Positions 1 to 8,212 of a stretch of 64,000 nucleotides of DNA are shown here, one piece after another. A program made the translations under genes and the position numbers. The stretch's first letter is position 1. Each line of letters starts with the position of its first letter. Source of the DNA: Acidithiobacillus ferrooxidans ATCC 23270 (GTDB taxonomy: Bacteria > Pseudomonadota > Gammaproteobacteria > Acidithiobacillales > Acidithiobacillaceae); assembly GCF_000021485.1 (NCBI RefSeq), contig NC_011761.1, positions 268,501-332,500 of the forward strand, given 5' to 3'. A model generated the notes under the pieces. That model was not told the origin of the DNA and made no database searches. It worked only from the letters and a program-made list of their open reading frames with translations.

Positions 1-251
1 AAGGCAGCGTCTGTGTGGACGGTATCAGCCTGACCGTCAACGCGCTTCGAGGCGACCTGTTCATGCTCAATCTCATCCCCCACACCCTGGCGCAGACGAC
101 GGCCGCGCAGTGGCGGCCGGGGCAGTCCGTCAATCTGGAGGTGGACCTCATTGCACGCTATCTGGAACGCTGGGTGGCCACAGGCCCCGGGTCCGGGTTA
201 AAATCAGCAGTCGATCGCGATTCACTCGCCGCAAAAGGGTTTCCGGTATGA
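1..251 (+). CDS. ribE: Riboflavin synthase alpha subunit, C-terminal fragment
   Basis: Only the last 82 or so codons are in the window; the reading phase starts at base 3. The visible residues begin [13 protein letters not shown], the repeat signature of riboflavin synthase (second lumazine-binding barrel), and the protein ends in a basic, poorly conserved tail. The enzyme dismutates two 6,7-dimethyl-8-ribityllumazine molecules into riboflavin. The stop codon overlaps the ribB start in an ATGA, so the two are likely translationally coupled in a rib operon that begins upstream of the window. The call rests on this short stretch plus the ribB-ribH context. Confidence 0.88.
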   Translation, partial: GSVCVDGISLTVNALRGDLFMLNLIPHTLAQTTAAQWRPGQSVNLEVDLIARYLERWVATGPGSGLKSAVDRDSLAAKGFPV

Positions 252-1381
252 GCAGTGCCAGTATAAGTTCCGCAGAGGAGATCATCGCCGACATCGCTGC
301 CGGTCGGATGGTGATTCTGATGGACGACGAGGGGCGTGAAAACGAAGGTGATCTGATCATGGCGGCGGAGTTTGTGACGCCCGCCGCCATCAATTTCATG
401 GTTTCGCAGGGGCGTGGTCTGGTGTGCCTGCCGCTCACCCGCGAGCGTTGCGAGCGATTGCGCCTCCCGCAGATGGTAGGGCATAACACTGCCAGCCTGG
501 GCACCGCGTTCACGGTGTCGATTGAGGCTGCCCGCGGTGTCACCACGGGCATTTCCGCTGCTGACCGCGCGGTGACGATTCGGGCGGCCATTGCAGACGA
601 GGCAGGCCCGGAGGATATCGTGATGCCCGGTCACATTTTCCCTCTGGCCGCAGAACCCGGGGGCGTACTGGTTCGCGCCGGTCATACCGAAGCAGCGGTC
701 GACCTTGCACGGCTGGCTGGCTGCAAACCCGCCGGTGTCATCTGCGAAATTCTCAATGTCGACGGCGAAATGGCGCGTTTGCCCGACCTGCTCCCCTATG
801 CTGCGGAACATGGCCTCAAAATTGGCACCATTGCCGACCTGATCCGCTATCGCCTGGAACGGGAGCGGATCGTACAGCGGGAGGCGAGCGGCCCGTGGCA
901 TACCCCATGTGGCGACTTCGAACTCCACGTTTATCGTGACTGGGTCGCCCGTGAAACGCATTTTGCCCTGGTTCTTGGCGACCTGGAAGCGCGTGATGAA
1001 CCCGTACTGGTAAGGGTACAGGTTGGCAAGACGCTGAATGATCTCTTCGCCGGTGAAGCCAGCCCGAATGTCATCGCCTTGCGGCGGATCGCTGCAGAAG
1101 GTCGTGGCGTGCTGGTCTATCTCCACCATCAGGAGAGTGTCGAAGAACTCCTGCGCGAGATCGCCGCATTGCCTGAAAAGCCCAAGGGGCCCGGTCAGGC
1201 GGGTGACGCCGGACGGGTTCTGCGCACCTTTGGCATCGGCGCCCAGATTCTCTCTGATCTGGGGGTGCATCAGGCGGTGGTCCTCAGCGACAGTCAGTTT
1301 CAATACCGTGGTATCGGCGGCTTCGGTCTGGAGATCGTCGGCCAGCGTCCCTTTCTGGAAGTTCCCGAGGATGAGTCATGA
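248..1381 (+). CDS. ribB: 3,4-dihydroxy-2-butanone 4-phosphate synthase with degenerate GTP cyclohydrolase II-like domain
   Basis: 377 residues. The N-terminal half (about 1-205) is a complete DHBP synthase: the acidic [10 protein letters not shown] loop lies at 26-35 and RAGHTEA is near 143. It converts ribulose 5-phosphate to the four-carbon precursor of lumazine. The C-terminal half (from about residue 217, WHTPCGDF) aligns in outline with GTP cyclohydrolase II, but the zinc-binding SECLTGD and RCDCG segments are gone, so that activity is probably lost. This matches the proteobacterial variant described as RibBX, and a separate ribA would be expected elsewhere. Start 248 is chosen because it overlaps the ribE stop (ATGA) and begins just before the conserved domain; an upstream in-frame start at 110 would lie inside ribE. 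Confidence 0.93.
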   Translation: MSSASISSAEEIIADIAAGRMVILMDDEGRENEGDLIMAAEFVTPAAINFMVSQGRGLVCLPLTRERCERLRLPQMVGHNTASLGTAFTVSIEAARGVTTGISAADRAVTIRAAIADEAGPEDIVMPGHIFPLAAEPGGVLVRAGHTEAAVDLARLAGCKPAGVICEILNVDGEMARLPDLLPYAAEHGLKIGTIADLIRYRLERERIVQREASGPWHTPCGDFELHVYRDWVARETHFALVLGDLEARDEPVLVRVQVGKTLNDLFAGEASPNVIALRRIAAEGRGVLVYLHHQESVEELLREIAALPEKPKGPGQAGDAGRVLRTFGIGAQILSDLGVHQAVVLSDSQFQYRGIGGFGLEIVGQRPFLEVPEDES

Positions 1382-1842
1382 TTCGTCATATCGAAGGCAG
1401 TCTGCAGGCCGGTGAGCATCGCTTTGCCCTGTTGGTCAGCCGTTTCAACAGCTTTATCACCCAGCAGTTGGAGCAGGGTGCCATCGACGCGTTGCGCCGT
1501 CACGGTGCAAAAGAAGAACAGCTTCATGTCGTTCATGTCCCGGGTGCTTATGAGATGCCGCTGATCGCACAGAAGCTGGCGCGTAGCGGTAATTATGACG
1601 CCGTGCTTTGTCTGGGCGCAGTGATTCGCGGCGGTACCCCACATTTTGATTATGTCGCGGCCGAAGTGTCCAAGGGGGTGGCGCAGGTATCCATGGACAC
1701 GGGAGTGCCGGTGATTTTTGGGGTGCTGACCACGGACAGCATTGAGCAGGCCATTGAGCGCGCCGGAACCAAAGCGGGCAACAAGGGCTTCGATGCGGCC
1801 ATGACTGCACTGGAAATGGTGCAGTTGTTGCGTCAGATCTGA
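1378..1842 (+). CDS. ribH: 6,7-dimethyl-8-ribityllumazine synthase
   Basis: 154 residues, normal length for lumazine synthase, which condenses the RibB product with 5-amino-6-ribitylaminouracil. Family signatures visible are VSRFNSFI near the N-terminus, the VPGAYEMP loop, and [16 protein letters not shown] followed by GVLTTDS. The start overlaps the ribB stop by ATGA and nusB follows after 10 bases, giving ribE-ribB-ribH-nusB, a common proteobacterial order. The enzyme normally assembles as a pentamer or icosahedral capsid in the cytoplasm; the sequence does not show which. Confidence 0.96.
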   Translation: MIRHIEGSLQAGEHRFALLVSRFNSFITQQLEQGAIDALRRHGAKEEQLHVVHVPGAYEMPLIAQKLARSGNYDAVLCLGAVIRGGTPHFDYVAAEVSKGVAQVSMDTGVPVIFGVLTTDSIEQAIERAGTKAGNKGFDAAMTALEMVQLLRQI

Positions 1843-1852
1843 ATAGCACTCG

Positions 1853-2296
1853 ATGAAAATCAGTCGCCGTCGTCTGGCGCGTCAAGCTGCGGTTCAGGCG
1901 CTCTACCAGTGGCAGATGAATCCGGGCCATTGTGCGGAGATCGAGTTGCAATTTACCTCCGATCCGGAGCGCCTGCAGGGCGCCGATGTCGCTTTCTTTA
2001 AAAGCCTCTGGCAAGGGGTCTGTGCCGCAATCTCCGAACTGGACCCTGCCATCGCCGAGGAAGTTCAGGACCGTCGCTGGGCCGATGAGGTCAGCGAGGT
2101 CGAACGGGCGATCCTGCGTCTGGCGGCCTGCGAATTGCGGGACTATCCGCAAACGCCATACCGGGTGATCATCAATGAAGCCATAGAACTGGACAAAGAC
2201 TTTGGTGGTGAGCAAGGCCATCGCTTCGTCAACGCCGTCCTGGATAAACTCGCGCAGAGGTGGCGGTCTGCGGAGATGTTGCAGGCCGGTCGCTGA
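1853..2296 (+). CDS. nusB: Transcription antitermination factor NusB
   Basis: 147 residues, typical for NusB, the all-helical protein that binds boxA RNA with S10 (NusE) in rRNA antitermination complexes. Visible family features are the basic N-terminus with RRRLARQAAVQALYQW, the central WADEVSEVERAILRLA segment, and the C-terminal VIINEAIELDKDFGG followed by FVNAVLDKLA. It lies 10 bases after ribH and is probably the last gene of the riboflavin operon. No hairpin with a T-run was seen in the 127 bases that follow. Confidence 0.95.
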   Translation: MKISRRRLARQAAVQALYQWQMNPGHCAEIELQFTSDPERLQGADVAFFKSLWQGVCAAISELDPAIAEEVQDRRWADEVSEVERAILRLAACELRDYPQTPYRVIINEAIELDKDFGGEQGHRFVNAVLDKLAQRWRSAEMLQAGR

Positions 2297-2423
2297 TGGC
2301 ACGTCGATGGCTTTCATTCTATCCCACAAAATGGAAAGAAGACTTGCCCGGACTTTGAAAACCCTGCCGCCATGTGCTATTTCTTACTAGAGCGTTTTTT
2401 TCATGTCCTTCAGGAGGGTAGCC

Positions 2424-2705
2424 ATGGCGGAAGAGCAACCTAAAAAACGGGTCGCAAAGCCCAGGGAAGTTTCAGCGGATCCCAAGGTGGCGCCGCGCGC
2501 GACGGCGCGGGATGCGGTCGCCGTGCCCAAGAAGCCCCGGGCTGCCGGACGTTCAAAGTCTCCACAGGTCTCTGCTGCGGATCGCCAGCGCATGATTGCC
2601 GAACGTGCCTACTATCTTGCCGAGGCGCGCAGTTTTGTGGGAGGCGACTGTCAGGCGGACTGGTACGCGGCGGAGTCCTGGATCGACGCTCATATGTCTG
2701 CTTGA
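2424..2705 (+). CDS. Small DUF2934 domain protein with basic histone-H1-like N-terminus
   Basis: 93 residues. The first half (about 1-50) is rich in Lys, Arg, Ala and Pro with repeated PKK-like motifs, resembling a disordered nucleic-acid-binding tail. The second half contains RQRMIAERAYYLAEAR followed by DWYAAESWIDAH, the short helical pattern of DUF2934, a family of unknown function. Start 2424 is preferred over 2403 because AGGAGG sits at 2411-2416, seven bases upstream. It is flanked by about 127 bases after nusB and 158 before the next gene, so it looks monocistronic. The function is unknown. Confidence 0.72.
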   Translation: MAEEQPKKRVAKPREVSADPKVAPRATARDAVAVPKKPRAAGRSKSPQVSAADRQRMIAERAYYLAEARSFVGGDCQADWYAAESWIDAHMSA

Positions 2706-2803
2706 CGCGCCTGATATGCGGCGCCTGCGCGGGGGGGAGAGCGCCGGGTGTGGCCAGTCCGCAATTCCCGTTCGGCATACGCCTGAAAAACTTCTGGTTA
2801 TGC

Positions 2804-2827
2804 GCGAGGTTTTTGGTGTAACCTCGC
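2804..2827. repeat. Perfect inverted repeat upstream of the Sel1 gene
   Basis: GCGAGGTT (2804-2811) and AACCTCGC (2820-2827) are exact reverse complements separated by 8 bases. The dyad lies 36 bases upstream of the following ATG. There is no T-run after it, so it looks more like an operator or leader hairpin than a terminator; no regulator can be assigned. Confidence 0.45.
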
Positions 2828-2863
2828 TATCTGTAAGGTATGGGCAATCAGCTAGGAGTTTCT

Positions 2864-3436
2864 ATGCGCAATTATCACGATTTCAGTAAACGATTCCTTC
2901 CTGCTGTCTGTGGGGCAGTATTTTTGGCGCTTTCCGCGCCTTGGGCGGATGCGCATACCGCAACCGGTGTAGCCCCCCAAGATGTGGCTGGCGCTCACTC
3001 TGCCGATCTCACCACGGCCAGGCTCGAGAATACGATAGGTACTCGTTGTGCATTGGGTGACGGGGTTCCGCAAAATTATAGCTTGGCTGCACATTGGTTC
3101 AACAAGGCTGCCCTCCATGGCTATGCCAAAGCGGAATACAACCTTGGCATGCAGTATTATTTCGGCCAGGGCGTGAACAAGGATGAAGCCAAAGCAGCTT
3201 ACTGGTGGAAGAAGGCGGCAGCGCAGGGTATTCCCGCCGCTCAGTACAACCTGGGCAATCTCTATTTCCTGGGGCAGGGGGTGCCGCAGGACTATGGCCA
3301 GGCCAGCCTCTGGTGGCGCAAAGCAGCAGCGCTTGGCAATGTTCAAGCCAGCCGTAACCTGGCGACTTTAGCGCAAGTACACCCAGAGTACCGGGAGGTG
3401 GCTGCTGTTAGGGAAAAGACGGTAGTTGCACCATGA
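2864..3436 (+). CDS. Secreted Sel1-like (TPR-type) repeat protein
   Basis: 190 residues. A signal peptide is visible at the N-terminus (basic MRNYHDFSKR, hydrophobic core FLPAVCGAVFLALSA, probable cleavage after ADA). The mature part contains two clear Sel1 units and one poorer one; the clear ones carry the pattern AEYNLGMQYYFGQGV...A..WWKKAA and AQYNLGNLYFLGQGV...A..WWRKAA. Sel1 repeats form helical scaffolds for protein-protein contacts, often in the periplasm. Start 2864 is chosen over 2840 because TAGGAG at 2853-2858 is properly spaced and the signal peptide begins there. The specific partner is unknown. Confidence 0.85.
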   Translation: MRNYHDFSKRFLPAVCGAVFLALSAPWADAHTATGVAPQDVAGAHSADLTTARLENTIGTRCALGDGVPQNYSLAAHWFNKAALHGYAKAEYNLGMQYYFGQGVNKDEAKAAYWWKKAAAQGIPAAQYNLGNLYFLGQGVPQDYGQASLWWRKAAALGNVQASRNLATLAQVHPEYREVAAVREKTVVAP

Positions 3437-3453
3437 CGCGCGACTAGTCACCT

Positions 3454-3807
3454 TCAGTCCGCGCTTCTTCCCGTGTTGCCGGTCGCCGTGCTGTTGCCTT
3501 TCTGGACGCGCATGGCGGCTGCATGTTCCTTTTCGAAGTACTCCCGTTTGCCCCGTTCCGCGTTGAGTTGCCCTTCAAGGTCGACCTCGCGTCGTTCATG
3601 GCGGCGGATCTTCAGCTTGTTACGGATATGTGTGGGGAGATAAATCAGCATACTCGCAATAAAACCGGCGACAAAACCACTAAGCAGGACCACCCCCTGG
3701 GACTGTGCAAACGTCCACGAGAAGAAATGAATGGTGGCGGGTGCCCCGTTCTGAACCGCGAAAATGACAGCCAGCGCCGCTATCAAAAATGAAACGACCA
3801 TCCACAT
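3454..3807 (-). CDS. LapA-like (DUF1049) inner-membrane protein
   Basis: 117 residues. Two membrane segments are visible: VVSFLIAALAVIFAVQNG, carrying the FAVQN signature of the LapA/DUF1049 family, and VVLLSGFVAGFIASMLIYL. A charged, probably coiled cytoplasmic tail of about 50 residues follows (many Lys/Arg/Glu). In E. coli the homologous LapA works with LapB in lipopolysaccharide assembly control, but no lapB lies next to it here, so the role is only suggested. It is convergent with the Sel1 gene (17 bases apart) and downstream of the UbiB-family gene. GGAGGGTG precedes the ATG. Confidence 0.75.
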   Translation of the reverse strand: MWMVVSFLIAALAVIFAVQNGAPATIHFFSWTFAQSQGVVLLSGFVAGFIASMLIYLPTHIRNKLKIRRHERREVDLEGQLNAERGKREYFEKEHAAAMRVQKGNSTATGNTGRSAD

Positions 3808-3861
3808 GACACCCTCCTTTCCCTAGCCCGGTGTATCTGTTGTAACGGACCTCCGCCTACC

Positions 3862-5544
3862 TTAGTCGCGACGGATAAATATGCTGCGTACCCATCTGGT
3901 CCCTGCCCAGAGGGCCGTCGGCAGGATAATCAGCCAAGCCCACACCGGCAAATGAAGTACCGGGCTATCCAGCCGGTGCTCCAGCGCCGCAATAATGCCC
4001 AAGCCTACCACAATAAACGTGCCGCCTACGCTATAGGTAAGTTTTTGCAAACCACTGTGCAGTTCCTGCCGAATACCCTGGATGTCGTTGCTACGGATCA
4101 CCAAGGGCAGTTCACCCTGCTGGGTCTGGCGCAGGATGTTATGGAGTAGTACCGGCATTTCCGGCAGAACCAATCCCCACTGGGGGAAGTATCGTTTCAG
4201 CTCGGACCACCAACCCTGCGGACCGCGCTGACGGCTGAGCCATTCTGTCAGAAGCGGTGTGGCCACTTCCCAGATGTTGAGTGCCGGGTTGAAATCACGG
4301 GCGATGCCCTCGACATTGACCAGCGTTTTTTGGAGCAGCAGGAGTTGAGGCTGGGTTTGCATATGAAAGGCGCGCGTAGTCTGAAAGAGCCGCAGCAACA
4401 GGCTGGCAACGGATATTTCATTCAGCGGTTTTTCAAACACCGGCTCCGCAATGGCACGGATGGCGGTTTCAAAATCCTGCACATTGGTGTCCGCTGGGAC
4501 CCATCCGGCTTCCACATGGGCTTCTGCCACGCGCCGATAGTCGCGTCGGAAAAACGCAACCATGTTTTCTGCAAGGTAATGCTGGCTCGCATCATCCAAG
4601 CTGCCCATGATGCCAAAATCCACCGCGATAAAGCGCCCGTTTTTCGGATCGATAAAAATATTGCCAGGATGCATGTCCGCGTGAAAATACGCGTCACGAA
4701 AGACCTGACGGAAAAAGATCTCCGCAGCGCGCCGCGAGAGTTGATCAAAATCAATGCCAGCATCATGAAGTGCCTCGCGCTGACCGATGGGGATACCATA
4801 AATGCGCTCCATCACCAGTACCGGAGACGCGCAATAGTCCCAGTATATTTCCGGCACATAGAGCAGTTCCGGTTCGGCAGCAAAATTACGCCGCAACTGA
4901 CTGGCGTTGGCCGCTTCACGTAGCAGATCCAGTTCCCCGCGAATGATTTTCGCGTATTCCGCGACAACGGCACGCACCCTCAGGCGCCGGCCTTCCTGAG
5001 AATAGCGCTCCGCGAGATCAGCGAGCAGCGCAAGGATGGCCAGATCCTGATCGATGATCCATTGCAGGCCCGGGCGTCTGACCTTGATCGCCACCTCGCG
5101 GCCATCCAGCAATTGCCCGAAGTGTACTTGGGCAATGGACGCCGCCGCGGCGGGTTGATCATCAAATCGGGAGAAGATCGCATCCAGCGGTTTGCCGAGC
5201 GCTGCCTCGATGATCTGCCGGGCGACGTTGGACGGGAAAGGGGGGACTGCGTCCTGGAGTTTCGCAAGCTCCTGAGTAATATGGTCGGGAAGCAAATCCC
5301 GGCGGGTTGAAAGCATCTGTCCTAGTTTGATAAAGGTGGGGCCCAGTGTTTCCAGTGCCTCGCGCAGGCGTTCGGCAAAGGAGCCCTGGGGCCGCGGCGC
5401 CAGCCATGTCATGGGATTTAGGCGCAACACGGCCTGGTATGGTTTTAACAAAGGAAGAAAATACAGCACTTCGTCCAGGCGGTAACGCACCAGAACGCGG
5501 GTGATATGCAGTGTTCGCACAAAACGAAGGAAGGACTGTCGCAT
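3862..5544 (-). CDS. ubiB: UbiB/ABC1-family atypical kinase
   Basis: 560 residues. The UbiB/ADCK kinase-like fold is seen in order: KLGQ motif at 73-76, the alanine-rich loop AAAASIAQVH near 132-141 that replaces the usual glycine loop, VAIKV with the nucleotide-contacting Lys near 154, ADMHPGNIF catalytic segment, and VDFGIMG metal-binding segment. Two C-terminal membrane helices follow (about 505-555). The family supports aerobic ubiquinone biosynthesis as an accessory ATPase at the inner membrane. ubiE and ubiJ, its usual neighbours in enterobacteria, are not adjacent, so another ABC1-family role cannot be excluded. Confidence 0.87.
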   Translation of the reverse strand: MRQSFLRFVRTLHITRVLVRYRLDEVLYFLPLLKPYQAVLRLNPMTWLAPRPQGSFAERLREALETLGPTFIKLGQMLSTRRDLLPDHITQELAKLQDAVPPFPSNVARQIIEAALGKPLDAIFSRFDDQPAAAASIAQVHFGQLLDGREVAIKVRRPGLQWIIDQDLAILALLADLAERYSQEGRRLRVRAVVAEYAKIIRGELDLLREAANASQLRRNFAAEPELLYVPEIYWDYCASPVLVMERIYGIPIGQREALHDAGIDFDQLSRRAAEIFFRQVFRDAYFHADMHPGNIFIDPKNGRFIAVDFGIMGSLDDASQHYLAENMVAFFRRDYRRVAEAHVEAGWVPADTNVQDFETAIRAIAEPVFEKPLNEISVASLLLRLFQTTRAFHMQTQPQLLLLQKTLVNVEGIARDFNPALNIWEVATPLLTEWLSRQRGPQGWWSELKRYFPQWGLVLPEMPVLLHNILRQTQQGELPLVIRSNDIQGIRQELHSGLQKLTYSVGGTFIVVGLGIIAALEHRLDSPVLHLPVWAWLIILPTALWAGTRWVRSIFIRRD

Positions 5545-5594
5545 GGCGTTTAGTCTATCATGGAAACGATGCCATGCGCCGCCATGGCCGCCGC

Positions 5595-5621
5595 AAAAAA
5601 AGCGGGCCTTGGCTGGCCCGC
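5595..5621 (-). terminator. Rho-independent terminator of the OmpA-family gene
   Basis: Read on the minus strand, GCGGGCC pairs perfectly with GGCCCGC across a 6-base loop and is followed by seven T residues (the A-run at 5595-5601 on the plus strand). It starts 23 bases after the stop codon of the OmpA-family gene and separates it from ubiB. Confidence 0.9.
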
Positions 5622-5643
5622 ATCTGCAATATTTGGAAGGAGA

Positions 5644-6297
5644 TTACTGAACGGTCTTCTGAACCTTGATGCTGGAATTGATTTCCACGCGCTGATTCAG
5701 GAAGCGGCCTTGGGGGGTAGCGTTAGTGGCGACCGGATTGTCGTAGGAGTGACCCTTCAGTACCATGCGATCACTTGCCACCCCGTGATGGGCCAGGTAC
5801 TGTGCGACACTCTGGGCACGCAGCTTGGACAGCTTGAGATTGTATGCGTAGGTGCCCACCTTACTGCAATATCCATTGACGTCGAGTACGGCCTCGGGAT
5901 GTTTTTTGGCAAAACTCGCCACTTCGTCCAGTACCCGGATGTCATGATCCAGCAGCTTGTACGAATCGAACTTGAAGTTGATACCGGTGATGGTGATCGG
6001 CTTGCTCACCAGAATCGTCTGCTCAACAGGCGCGATGGGGGCAGGTACAGGGGCTGGAGGCGGTGTCGGCGCGGCTGCCACGGCGACCGGCGCGGGCGCA
6101 CAATAGGCGGGCACCGGACCATCCGTTACCGGACGCCCGCCACGCACGCAGATACCCCGACTGGTGACAACAGGCTTGGCGCCGTGATTGACTGCATAAC
6201 CCACATAGCCACCGTCCGCATAGGCTGCACTGGCGAAAATACCCCCGCTGATGGCTACAAGTAGTGTGATGCCTTTGATGCCTTTAATATGTTCCAT
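5644..6297 (-). CDS. OmpA-family outer-membrane/peptidoglycan-associated protein
   Basis: 217 residues. The N-terminus is a signal peptide (LLVAISGGIFASAAYA). A short mature region with two Cys-containing segments is followed by a proline/alanine linker (near 75-95), then a C-terminal OmpA-like peptidoglycan-binding domain: NFKFDSYKLL, VNGYCSKVG, NLKLSKLRAQSVAQYL, and FLNQRVEI. There is no room for an eight-strand barrel, so it is probably a lipoprotein-like or periplasmic anchor rather than a porin. Start 6297 is chosen over 6303 because AGGAGG lies just upstream. Terminated by the hairpin at 5595-5621. Confidence 0.88.
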   Translation of the reverse strand: MEHIKGIKGITLLVAISGGIFASAAYADGGYVGYAVNHGAKPVVTSRGICVRGGRPVTDGPVPAYCAPAPVAVAAAPTPPPAPVPAPIAPVEQTILVSKPITITGINFKFDSYKLLDHDIRVLDEVASFAKKHPEAVLDVNGYCSKVGTYAYNLKLSKLRAQSVAQYLAHHGVASDRMVLKGHSYDNPVATNATPQGRFLNQRVEINSSIKVQKTVQ

Positions 6298-6466
6298 TAT
6301 CAAAACCCTCCTCTTTCAAGCCCTGGCGAAGCTGCCTGGCAAAAAACTTCACTTATTCTTTTACAGGATGTTGTAAATGGGCAACGATGTCAAGGCGCCG
6401 AGAGCGCAGAATCCGCATTATTCGTCAAGCTGATGGTGCGTTCCCGAAGGTGCCGGGGCCCAGCAC

Positions 6467-6492
6467 CGCTTGACAAAGACGCTTGACAAAGA
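6467..6492 (+). repeat. Tandem 13-bp repeat duplicating a -35 element
   Basis: CGCTTGACAAAGA occurs twice back to back (6467-6479 and 6480-6492). Each copy carries a consensus TTGACA. The second copy is correctly placed for the stable-RNA promoter at 6483-6511. Confidence 0.85.
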
Positions 6493-6511
6493 AATACCCA
6501 GGCCGCACAAT
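6483..6511 (+). promoter_or_regulatory. Sigma-70 promoter of the tRNA-Tyr/Gly/Thr-tuf operon with GC-rich discriminator
   Basis: TTGACA (6483-6488), a 17-base spacer, and CACAAT (6506-6511). The bases after the -10 are GCGCCGC, the GC-rich discriminator typical of stringently controlled stable-RNA promoters. The expected start is around 6518, about 9 bases before the tRNA-Tyr 5' end. Confidence 0.7.
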
Positions 6512-6526
6512 GCGCCGCTAATCGTG

Positions 6527-6611
6527 GGAGGGGTTCCCGAGCGGTCAAAGGGATCAGACTGTAAATCTGACGGCTCTGCCTTCGGAGGTTCGAATCCTCC
6601 CCCCTCCACCA
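6527..6611 (+). tRNA. tRNA-Tyr (GTA)
   Basis: 85 bases with encoded CCA. Acceptor arm GGAGGGG pairs with CCCCTCC, discriminator A. The anticodon loop CTGTAAA reads GTA, and a long variable arm of class II type is present, as expected for bacterial tRNA-Tyr. First gene of the tRNA-tuf cluster, the same order as the E. coli tufB operon (Tyr, Gly, Thr, tuf). Confidence 0.97.
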
Positions 6612-6668
6612 AGCTTTTTTATGGCATTCTGCCTGGCGCAGGCGCCAGTATGGCAAGTTTTGATTTGT

Positions 6669-6742
6669 GCGGGTGTAGTTCAACGGTAGAACCTCAGCCT
6701 TCCAAGCTGATGGTGTGGGTTCGATTCCCATCACCCGCTCCA
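6669..6742 (+). tRNA. tRNA-Gly (TCC)
   Basis: 74 bases with encoded CCA. Acceptor GCGGGTG pairs with CACCCGC, discriminator T. The anticodon loop CTTCCAA gives TCC. GGTTCGATTCC forms the T arm. It lies 57 bases after tRNA-Tyr and 8 before tRNA-Thr, so all three are likely processed from one transcript. Confidence 0.97.
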
Positions 6743-6750
6743 GTGTTCAT

Positions 6751-6826
<76 letters not shown>

Positions 6827-6871
6827 TATTTTCGGGTCTTTCTTGGGTCTGGTATTCTTGGGGAGTGTCTG

Positions 6872-8062
6872 ATGTCCAAAGGGAAATTTGAGCGGACGAA
6901 GCCGCATGTCAACGTGGGAACGATTGGTCACGTGGACCATGGCAAGACCACATTAACGGCGGCGCTGACGAAGGTGTTGTCGGCGAAGTTTGGCGGTGAG
7001 ATTCGCGCCTATGATCAGATTGACAATGCGCCGGAAGAGCGGGCGCGAGGGATCACGATAGCGACCTCGCACGTAGAATACGAGACCGCGAATCGTCACT
7101 ATGCCCATGTAGACTGTCCGGGGCATGCCGACTATGTGAAGAACATGATTACCGGAGCGGCGCAGATGGACGGCGCCATACTGGTGTGTTCGGCAGCGGA
7201 CGGTCCGATGCCGCAGACCCGCGAACATATTTTGCTTGCCCGTCAGGTGGGCGTTCCCTATATCGTCGTGTTTTTGAACAAGGCGGACATGGTGGATGAC
7301 GCCGAGCTGCTGGAGTTGGTGGAAATGGAAGTGCGCGAACTTCTGTCCAAGTACGAGTTTCCCGGTGATGACATTCCGGTGATTATCGGTTCGGCGCTGA
7401 AGGCCCTGGAAGGGGATCAGAGCGACATAGGGGAGCCTGCGATTTTCCGTTTGGCGGATGCGATGGACAGCTACATCCCGATGCCCGAGCGTCCCGTGGA
7501 CAAGCCCTTCCTGATGCCGATAGAAGACGTATTTTCGATTTCGGGTCGTGGCACGGTGGTGACCGGACGTATTGAGCGTGGCATTGTGAAGATTGGCGAT
7601 GAGATCGAGATCATCGGCATTCACAACACCGCCAAGAGCATTGTCACTGGTGTGGAGATGTTCCGCAAGATTCTGGATCAGGGGCAGGCCGGAGACAACG
7701 TCGGGGTACTGCTGCGCGGCACGAAGAAAGATGATGTGGAGCGTGGTCAGGTACTGGCCAAGCCGGGCAGCATCAAGCCGCATACGCGTTTTGAAGCGGA
7801 AGTATATGTGTTGTCGAAAGAGGAAGGGGGTCGACACACGCCGTTTTTCAATGGTTACCGCCCGCAGTTTTACTTTCGTACCACTGACGTGACGGGTGCG
7901 GTGGAGTTGCCGGAAGGTGTGGAGATGGTGATGCCGGGCGACAATATATTGTTCAAGGTCGCGTTGATTGCGCCGATTGCGATGGAGGAAGGTCTGCGTT
8001 TCGCGGTGCGCGAAGGCGGCCGTACCGTTGGCGCCGGCGTCGTCTCCAAGGTGGTCGAATAA
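6872..8062 (+). CDS. tuf: Elongation factor Tu, copy 1
   Basis: 396 residues, full length. EF-Tu delivers aminoacyl-tRNA to the ribosome using GTP. Visible G-protein motifs are GHVDHGKT (G1), RGITI (G2), DCPGH (G3) and NKAD (G4), followed by the two beta-barrel domains to the C-terminal VSKVVE. The start is set at 6872 by homology; an open frame extends back to 6782 but lies in tRNA-Thr. The coding sequence appears base-for-base identical to the second copy at 22887-24077, whereas the flanks differ immediately on both sides. Cotranscribed with three upstream tRNAs and perhaps tRNA-Trp downstream. Confidence 0.98.
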   Translation: MSKGKFERTKPHVNVGTIGHVDHGKTTLTAALTKVLSAKFGGEIRAYDQIDNAPEERARGITIATSHVEYETANRHYAHVDCPGHADYVKNMITGAAQMDGAILVCSAADGPMPQTREHILLARQVGVPYIVVFLNKADMVDDAELLELVEMEVRELLSKYEFPGDDIPVIIGSALKALEGDQSDIGEPAIFRLADAMDSYIPMPERPVDKPFLMPIEDVFSISGRGTVVTGRIERGIVKIGDEIEIIGIHNTAKSIVTGVEMFRKILDQGQAGDNVGVLLRGTKKDDVERGQVLAKPGSIKPHTRFEAEVYVLSKEEGGRHTPFFNGYRPQFYFRTTDVTGAVELPEGVEMVMPGDNILFKVALIAPIAMEEGLRFAVREGGRTVGAGVVSKVVE

Positions 8063-8082
8063 GTTTTCATGATGTAGTGTTG

Positions 8083-8104
8083 AACGGCGGCACTGTCCGC
8101 CGTT
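8083..8104 (+). terminator. Hairpin between tuf and tRNA-Trp (weak terminator or processing site)
   Basis: AACGGCGG (8083-8090) pairs with CCGCCGTT (8097-8104) over a 6-base loop. Only three T residues follow, so it could be a weak attenuator or an RNase processing stem rather than a full terminator. Confidence 0.45.
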
Positions 8105-8114
8105 TGCCGTCTGC

Positions 8115-8190
8115 AGGGCAGTAGCTCAATTGGTAGAGCAGCGGTCTCCAAAACCGCAGGTTGGGGGTTCGAGCCCCTCCTGCCCTGCCA
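8115..8190 (+). tRNA. tRNA-Trp (CCA)
   Basis: 76 bases with encoded CCA. Acceptor AGGGCAG pairs with CTGCCCT, discriminator G. The anticodon loop CTCCAAA reads CCA. It is located between tuf and secE, the usual proteobacterial position. Confidence 0.97.
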
Positions 8191-8212
8191 TTATTAAAAA
8201 GGTGTGGTGTTC

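Noticed and set aside
1..250. FMN riboswitch for the rib operon
   Set aside because: The operon start lies upstream of the window; nothing resembling the riboswitch core is visible here.
6953..7837. 294-codon antisense frame present in both tuf copies
   Set aside because: Duplicated only because tuf is duplicated; no independent coding evidence.
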